In this document: positions 61,348-64,000 of the stretch, piece by piece
Layout: each line of letters opens with the position of its first letter
How positions within the stretch are numbered: position 1 is the first letter of the stretch
Source: Hydrogenophaga crassostreae
GTDB taxonomy: Bacteria > Pseudomonadota > Gammaproteobacteria > Burkholderiales > Burkholderiaceae_C
Direction: 5' to 3'
Assembly: GCF_001761385.1 (NCBI RefSeq)
Contig: NZ_CP017476.1
Location: 4,267,501-4,331,500 of the forward strand
Length of the DNA stretch: 64,000 nt
The notes under the pieces: model-generated
Database searches by the model: none
Told to the model about the DNA's origin: nothing
Seen by the model: the letters and a program-made list of their open reading frames with translations, nothing else
Translations under genes and position numbers: made by a program

Positions 61348-62676
61348 ATGGCACAGCTGGCCCAGGCCCTGAGCAACAGCCTGTCTCGACACCCCCGCCG
61401 TGTGCTTGGTGGTGTAGGGGCCCTGCTGCTGGGTACCGGCGTCACCGCCTTTGGCATCTCCCCAATGATGCCCGATGCAGCCACTTTGCCAGTGACACAA
61501 GTCTTCGAGCCACTTTCATTGAATGCGCTTCCGGAACTGCACCTGGAATCCAACGTCGCATTGACCCTCTACCAAAGCGACACCGTGCGGCGCAATGACA
61601 CCACCCAGAGCTTGTTGCTGCGTCTGGGTGTTCGCGACACACAGGCCCAGAACGCGCTGCGCAACCACGAGGGCATGCGCAAGCTGTTTGACGGGCGCTC
61701 GGCTGGCAAGCTCGTGTCGGTCGAAACCGATGAACGCGGTCAGTTGCTCAAGCTCAGCGCTCGCTGGCTACCTGACGACGAACGCCAGTTCTCACGCCTA
61801 CGCGTCGAGCGGGTGGGTCAGGAGTTCAAAACCGAGATCGATAGCCAGGATTTGTCGGTGTCTTCCCGGGTGGCCAGCGGCATTATCGAGAGCTCGCTCT
61901 TTGCCGCAACCGACAGCGTCGACCTGCCCGACAGTGTTGCCATACAGCTGGCAGAAATGTTCGCCTCTGATATCGACTTCCGGCGTGACCTTCGCCGGGG
62001 GGATCGGTTCAATGTGGTCTATGAGAGTCTGGATGGCGATGGTGAACCCTTGCGTGCTGGACGTGTGCTCAGTGCAGAGTTCATCAACAATGGCAAGAAG
62101 CACGAGGCCGTCTGGTTTCAAGACGGGAGCCAGAAGGGTGCCTATTACGGCTTTGGCGGCGAGAGCTCACGCAAGGCCTTTCTGGCTTCACCGCTGGAAT
62201 TTTCACGGGTCAGCAGTGGCTACGGCCTTCGGTTCCATCCCATTCTTGGTCGCAAGAAGGCCCACCTTGGGGTGGACTACGCCGCGCCAACCGGAACACC
62301 CGTTCGCACAACGGCCGATGGCGTGATCACGTTCGCCGGAACTCAAAATGGTTACGGAAACGTCATCGAGGTTTCCCACCGGGGTGGCAAATCAACACTT
62401 TTCGCCCACCTGAGCCGCATTGATGTGAAGCGGGGCGAACGGGTTGAACAAGGCCAGTTCATTGGTGCTGTGGGTACAACGGGTCGCTCCACGGGCCCTC
62501 ACCTGCACTTCGAGTTCCGTGACCACGGTGTTCACCAAGACCCGCTTGAGATCGCACGTGAAAGCGAAAACATCCCGATCAGCCCCAGTTTGCGCGCGCG
62601 CTTTGATGCGGTTGCGCAAGTTCAGCGCAAGCAACTGGATGCAGCGAACAGCATTCAGCAAGCCAGCGCTGACTGA
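61348..62676 (+). CDS. M23 (LytM-type) peptidoglycan endopeptidase
   Basis: This membrane-anchored or secreted metallopeptidase is predicted to cut peptide crosslinks in peptidoglycan. It has an N-terminal hydrophobic segment (VLGGVGALLLGTGVTAFGI), a middle region with an OapA/SH3-like fold (about 60-270), and the LytM domain with zinc ligands in HLGVDYAAPTGTPV (HxxxD) and GPHLHFEFRDHG (HxH). Three starts are possible: GTG 61282, TTG 61324 and ATG 61348; I give the last. It is separated from the convergent erpA by a bidirectional hairpin. Confidence 0.9.
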   Translation: MAQLAQALSNSLSRHPRRVLGGVGALLLGTGVTAFGISPMMPDAATLPVTQVFEPLSLNALPELHLESNVALTLYQSDTVRRNDTTQSLLLRLGVRDTQAQNALRNHEGMRKLFDGRSAGKLVSVETDERGQLLKLSARWLPDDERQFSRLRVERVGQEFKTEIDSQDLSVSSRVASGIIESSLFAATDSVDLPDSVAIQLAEMFASDIDFRRDLRRGDRFNVVYESLDGDGEPLRAGRVLSAEFINNGKKHEAVWFQDGSQKGAYYGFGGESSRKAFLASPLEFSRVSSGYGLRFHPILGRKKAHLGVDYAAPTGTPVRTTADGVITFAGTQNGYGNVIEVSHRGGKSTLFAHLSRIDVKRGERVEQGQFIGAVGTTGRSTGPHLHFEFRDHGVHQDPLEIARESENIPISPSLRARFDAVAQVQRKQLDAANSIQQASAD

Positions 62677-62717
62677 CGCGCCTCCTGTTTGTTCGCGCCC
62701 GTCCATATGGGCACAAA

Positions 62718-62741
62718 AAAAGAGCGCCTAGGCGCTCTTTT
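62718..62741. terminator. Bidirectional terminator between the peptidase and erpA
   Basis: A perfect 11-bp inverted repeat AAAAGAGCGCC / GGCGCTCTTTT with a 2-base centre has A-runs on one side and T-runs on the other. It can terminate transcription in both directions between the convergent genes. Confidence 0.85.
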
Positions 62742-62762
62742 CTTCGGACAACGCGTTTTTAC

Positions 62763-63128
62763 TCAGACGCTGAAACTCGACCCACAGCCGCAGGTGGAGT
62801 TGGCGTTCGGGTTCTTGATCACAAACTGCGCACCCTCCAGGTCTTCCTTGTAGTCAATCTCAGCGCCTACCAGATACTGGTAGCTCATGGCATCGATCAG
62901 CAAAGACACGCCGTTTTTTGTCATGGTGGTGTCGTCTTCATTCACCACCTCATCAAAGGTAAAGCCATACTGAAAACCGGAGCAGCCGCCGCCTTGAACA
63001 AAAACGCGCAGCTTCAAATCCGGATTGCCCTCCTCGGCAACCAGATCGGCCACTTTCGCCGCAGCGCTGTCGGTGAAGACCAGGGGTGCGGGCATTTCGG
63101 TAGAGGGATTTTCTGCGACGGCGTTCAT
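62763..63128 (-). CDS. erpA: Iron-sulfur cluster insertion protein ErpA
   Basis: This A-type carrier delivers Fe-S clusters to apoproteins. The 121-residue protein has the three conserved Cys: GGGCSGFQYGF and the C-terminal STCGCGSSFSV. An N-terminal tail of about 17 residues precedes VFTDSAAAKVADL. It may serve Fe-S proteins generally, including the hydrogenase, but that link is only inferred. Confidence 0.95.
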   Translation of the reverse strand: MNAVAENPSTEMPAPLVFTDSAAAKVADLVAEEGNPDLKLRVFVQGGGCSGFQYGFTFDEVVNEDDTTMTKNGVSLLIDAMSYQYLVGAEIDYKEDLEGAQFVIKNPNANSTCGCGSSFSV

Positions 63129-63239
63129 TTGATTCCTGCCTAGACTAGGGCTTGTTGGTCAACACGCTAAACAATGCGTGCGAGGCACCGACCGGCACCT
63201 CTTTCACTCAATGCTATAGCAAATTACTCGGAAACGTGG

Positions 63240-63641
63240 TCAGCTGTTATTTGCCGCCAGTTTCAGTGTGGGTTTGTCTTCGGCATCGACGCCCACCATC
63301 GGCTTGAGCTGGCCAGATATCGTGGCGCCCTGATGCATTTCCAGTGCACGATAGGAAACGTCGCCTTCAATGCGCGCCTTTGGCTGCAATTCGAGCAAGT
63401 TGAAAGCCAACACAGGGCCTTTGACATAGCCATTGATGATCACATGATCGGCATGAATTTGCCCAGTCACACTGGCCAACTCGCTGACCACCAGGATGCT
63501 GGGCTTCTCATCGCTTGCGCGAATATCGCCCACCACGTCACCGTCGATACGCAACCCGTCAATGAACAACACATTGCCCTCGATGCGCGTACCTTGGGCA
63601 ATCAGGCTCTTGATGGGGGGTTGTTTTTTCTTACCTAGCAT
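63240..63641 (-). CDS. Bactofilin family cytoskeletal protein
   Basis: This 133-residue protein has the bactofilin (DUF583) right-handed beta-helix pattern with repeated hydrophobic-Gly turns (LIAQGTRIEGNVLFIDGLRI, DGDVVGDIRA, VTGQIHADHVIINGYVKGPV, ARIEGDVSYRALEMHQGATI, SGQL). It is expected to polymerise and act in cell shape or envelope organisation. It is preceded upstream by the partial gene at the window edge. Confidence 0.9.
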   Translation of the reverse strand: MLGKKKQPPIKSLIAQGTRIEGNVLFIDGLRIDGDVVGDIRASDEKPSILVVSELASVTGQIHADHVIINGYVKGPVLAFNLLELQPKARIEGDVSYRALEMHQGATISGQLKPMVGVDAEDKPTLKLAANNS

Positions 63642-63677
63642 GTCTTTTCTCCAGAAGGAACGAGGCGCACTCGAACA

Positions 63678-64000
63678 TCACAACTTGATGGTGTAGAGCG
63701 TCTTGACTTCTCGCCCTTGATAAATTTTGGCCGTTACAGTTTTTACCACGGTCTGCGGTGGCACATCCAAAAGACCTTCCTGACGCAAATATCCCTTGAT
63801 CAAGACGGCCTGCGGCTCTTGAGCCTGCTTTTGGGTCCAAGGCTGTCCCGCGCTGGTTCCACTGAATGTGATCTCCAGTTGTCCTTTGAAATCAGGCGCG
63901 TTCTTGGCCGCCTGAATCAGGAGCACTTGCCACTTGAACTGACCAGGGTTGAGGCGTTCTACCTGCAAACCCCGAATGTTCAGGTCACCGTTGCCCGAGC
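63678..64000 (-). CDS. C-terminal part of an uncharacterised protein (DUF6776-like), 5' end outside window
   Basis: The frame is open from the right edge of the window to a stop at 63678-63680 and covers about 106 residues, including GLQVERLNPGQFKWQVLLIQ, FKGQLEITFSG, LIKGYLRQEGLLDVPPQTVV and the end VKTLYTIKL. This pattern occurs in the conserved hypothetical protein encoded next to bactofilin in many Burkholderiales. Its function is unknown. No catalytic motif is visible in the part present. Confidence 0.7.
   Translation of the reverse strand, partial: SGNGDLNIRGLQVERLNPGQFKWQVLLIQAAKNAPDFKGQLEITFSGTSAGQPWTQKQAQEPQAVLIKGYLRQEGLLDVPPQTVVKTVTAKIYQGREVKTLYTIKL

Overview
The window comes from a high-G+C betaproteobacterium, most probably a Comamonadaceae hydrogen oxidiser of the Hydrogenophaga/Acidovorax/Variovorax kind. 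This rests on the near collinearity of the hydrogenase cluster with the Cupriavidus necator hox-hyp cluster, on Burkholderiales-type housekeeping genes (slt, cca, ruvAB, phoH, ybeY, tyrS, erpA, bactofilin) and on a G/C-rich intergenic repeat family I associate with Comamonadaceae. The genus is inference.

Region 1 (1-2450) is an insertion-sequence graveyard: an almost complete IS30-family element, a REP-like hairpin, a signal-peptide gene cut off after about 45 codons, and fragments of two other transposases. Region 2 (2451-24627, all minus strand) is one continuous 22-kb programme for an oxygen-tolerant membrane-bound [NiFe] hydrogenase. In transcription order it is hoxK-hoxG-hupE-hoxZ-(orphan HigA-like HTH gene)-hoxM-hoxL-hoxO-hoxQ-hoxR-hoxT-hoxV-hypA-hypB-hypF-hypC-hypD-hypE-hypX-hoxA-hoxB-hoxC-hoxJ. 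HoxKG is the periplasmic H2-oxidising enzyme and HoxZ its membrane cytochrome b. HoxM/L/O/Q/R/T/V mature this enzyme. HypA-F and HypX build the Ni-Fe(CN)2CO centre, with HypX supplying CO aerobically. HoxBC is the cytoplasmic H2 sensor that acts through kinase HoxJ on the sigma54 activator HoxA. A -24/-12 promoter and an IHF-like site lie upstream of hoxK. hypD is out of frame at a run of eight G, and hypC carries a 3' extension encoded by the genome's intergenic repeat.

Region 3 (24628-25873) holds the promoter, an IS3-family transposase tail and about 650 bp with no recognisable gene. Region 4 (25874-35346) is core genome: fau diverging from slt, an NDUFA9-like SDR, a CsoR/FrmR-family regulator, a glutathione transferase, cca, an MscS channel and an OmpR/EnvZ-type two-component pair. 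Region 5 (35405-39681, minus) is a GtsABC-MalK-type sugar ABC importer with an intra-operon hairpin after the binding-protein gene. Region 6 (39882-44908) has trxC, a DUF2905 protein, a MidA-type methyltransferase diverging from SDR-folB-ttcA, and a DUF4136 lipoprotein.

Region 7 (44980-54920) has a triple-PAS hybrid kinase, a histidine phosphatase, a DSD1-like PLP enzyme, a fusion of an AGMO-like hydroxylase with a TMEM86/YhhN lysoplasmalogenase domain, a SPOR protein, ruvB and an alpha-carbonic anhydrase. Four tandem copies of the intergenic repeat follow. Region 8 (55307-64000) has ruvA, phoH-ybeY, a chorismatase-family enzyme, dtd-fieF, tyrS, an M23 peptidase, erpA, a bactofilin and a partial gene. 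No tRNA, rRNA or CRISPR array was recognised.
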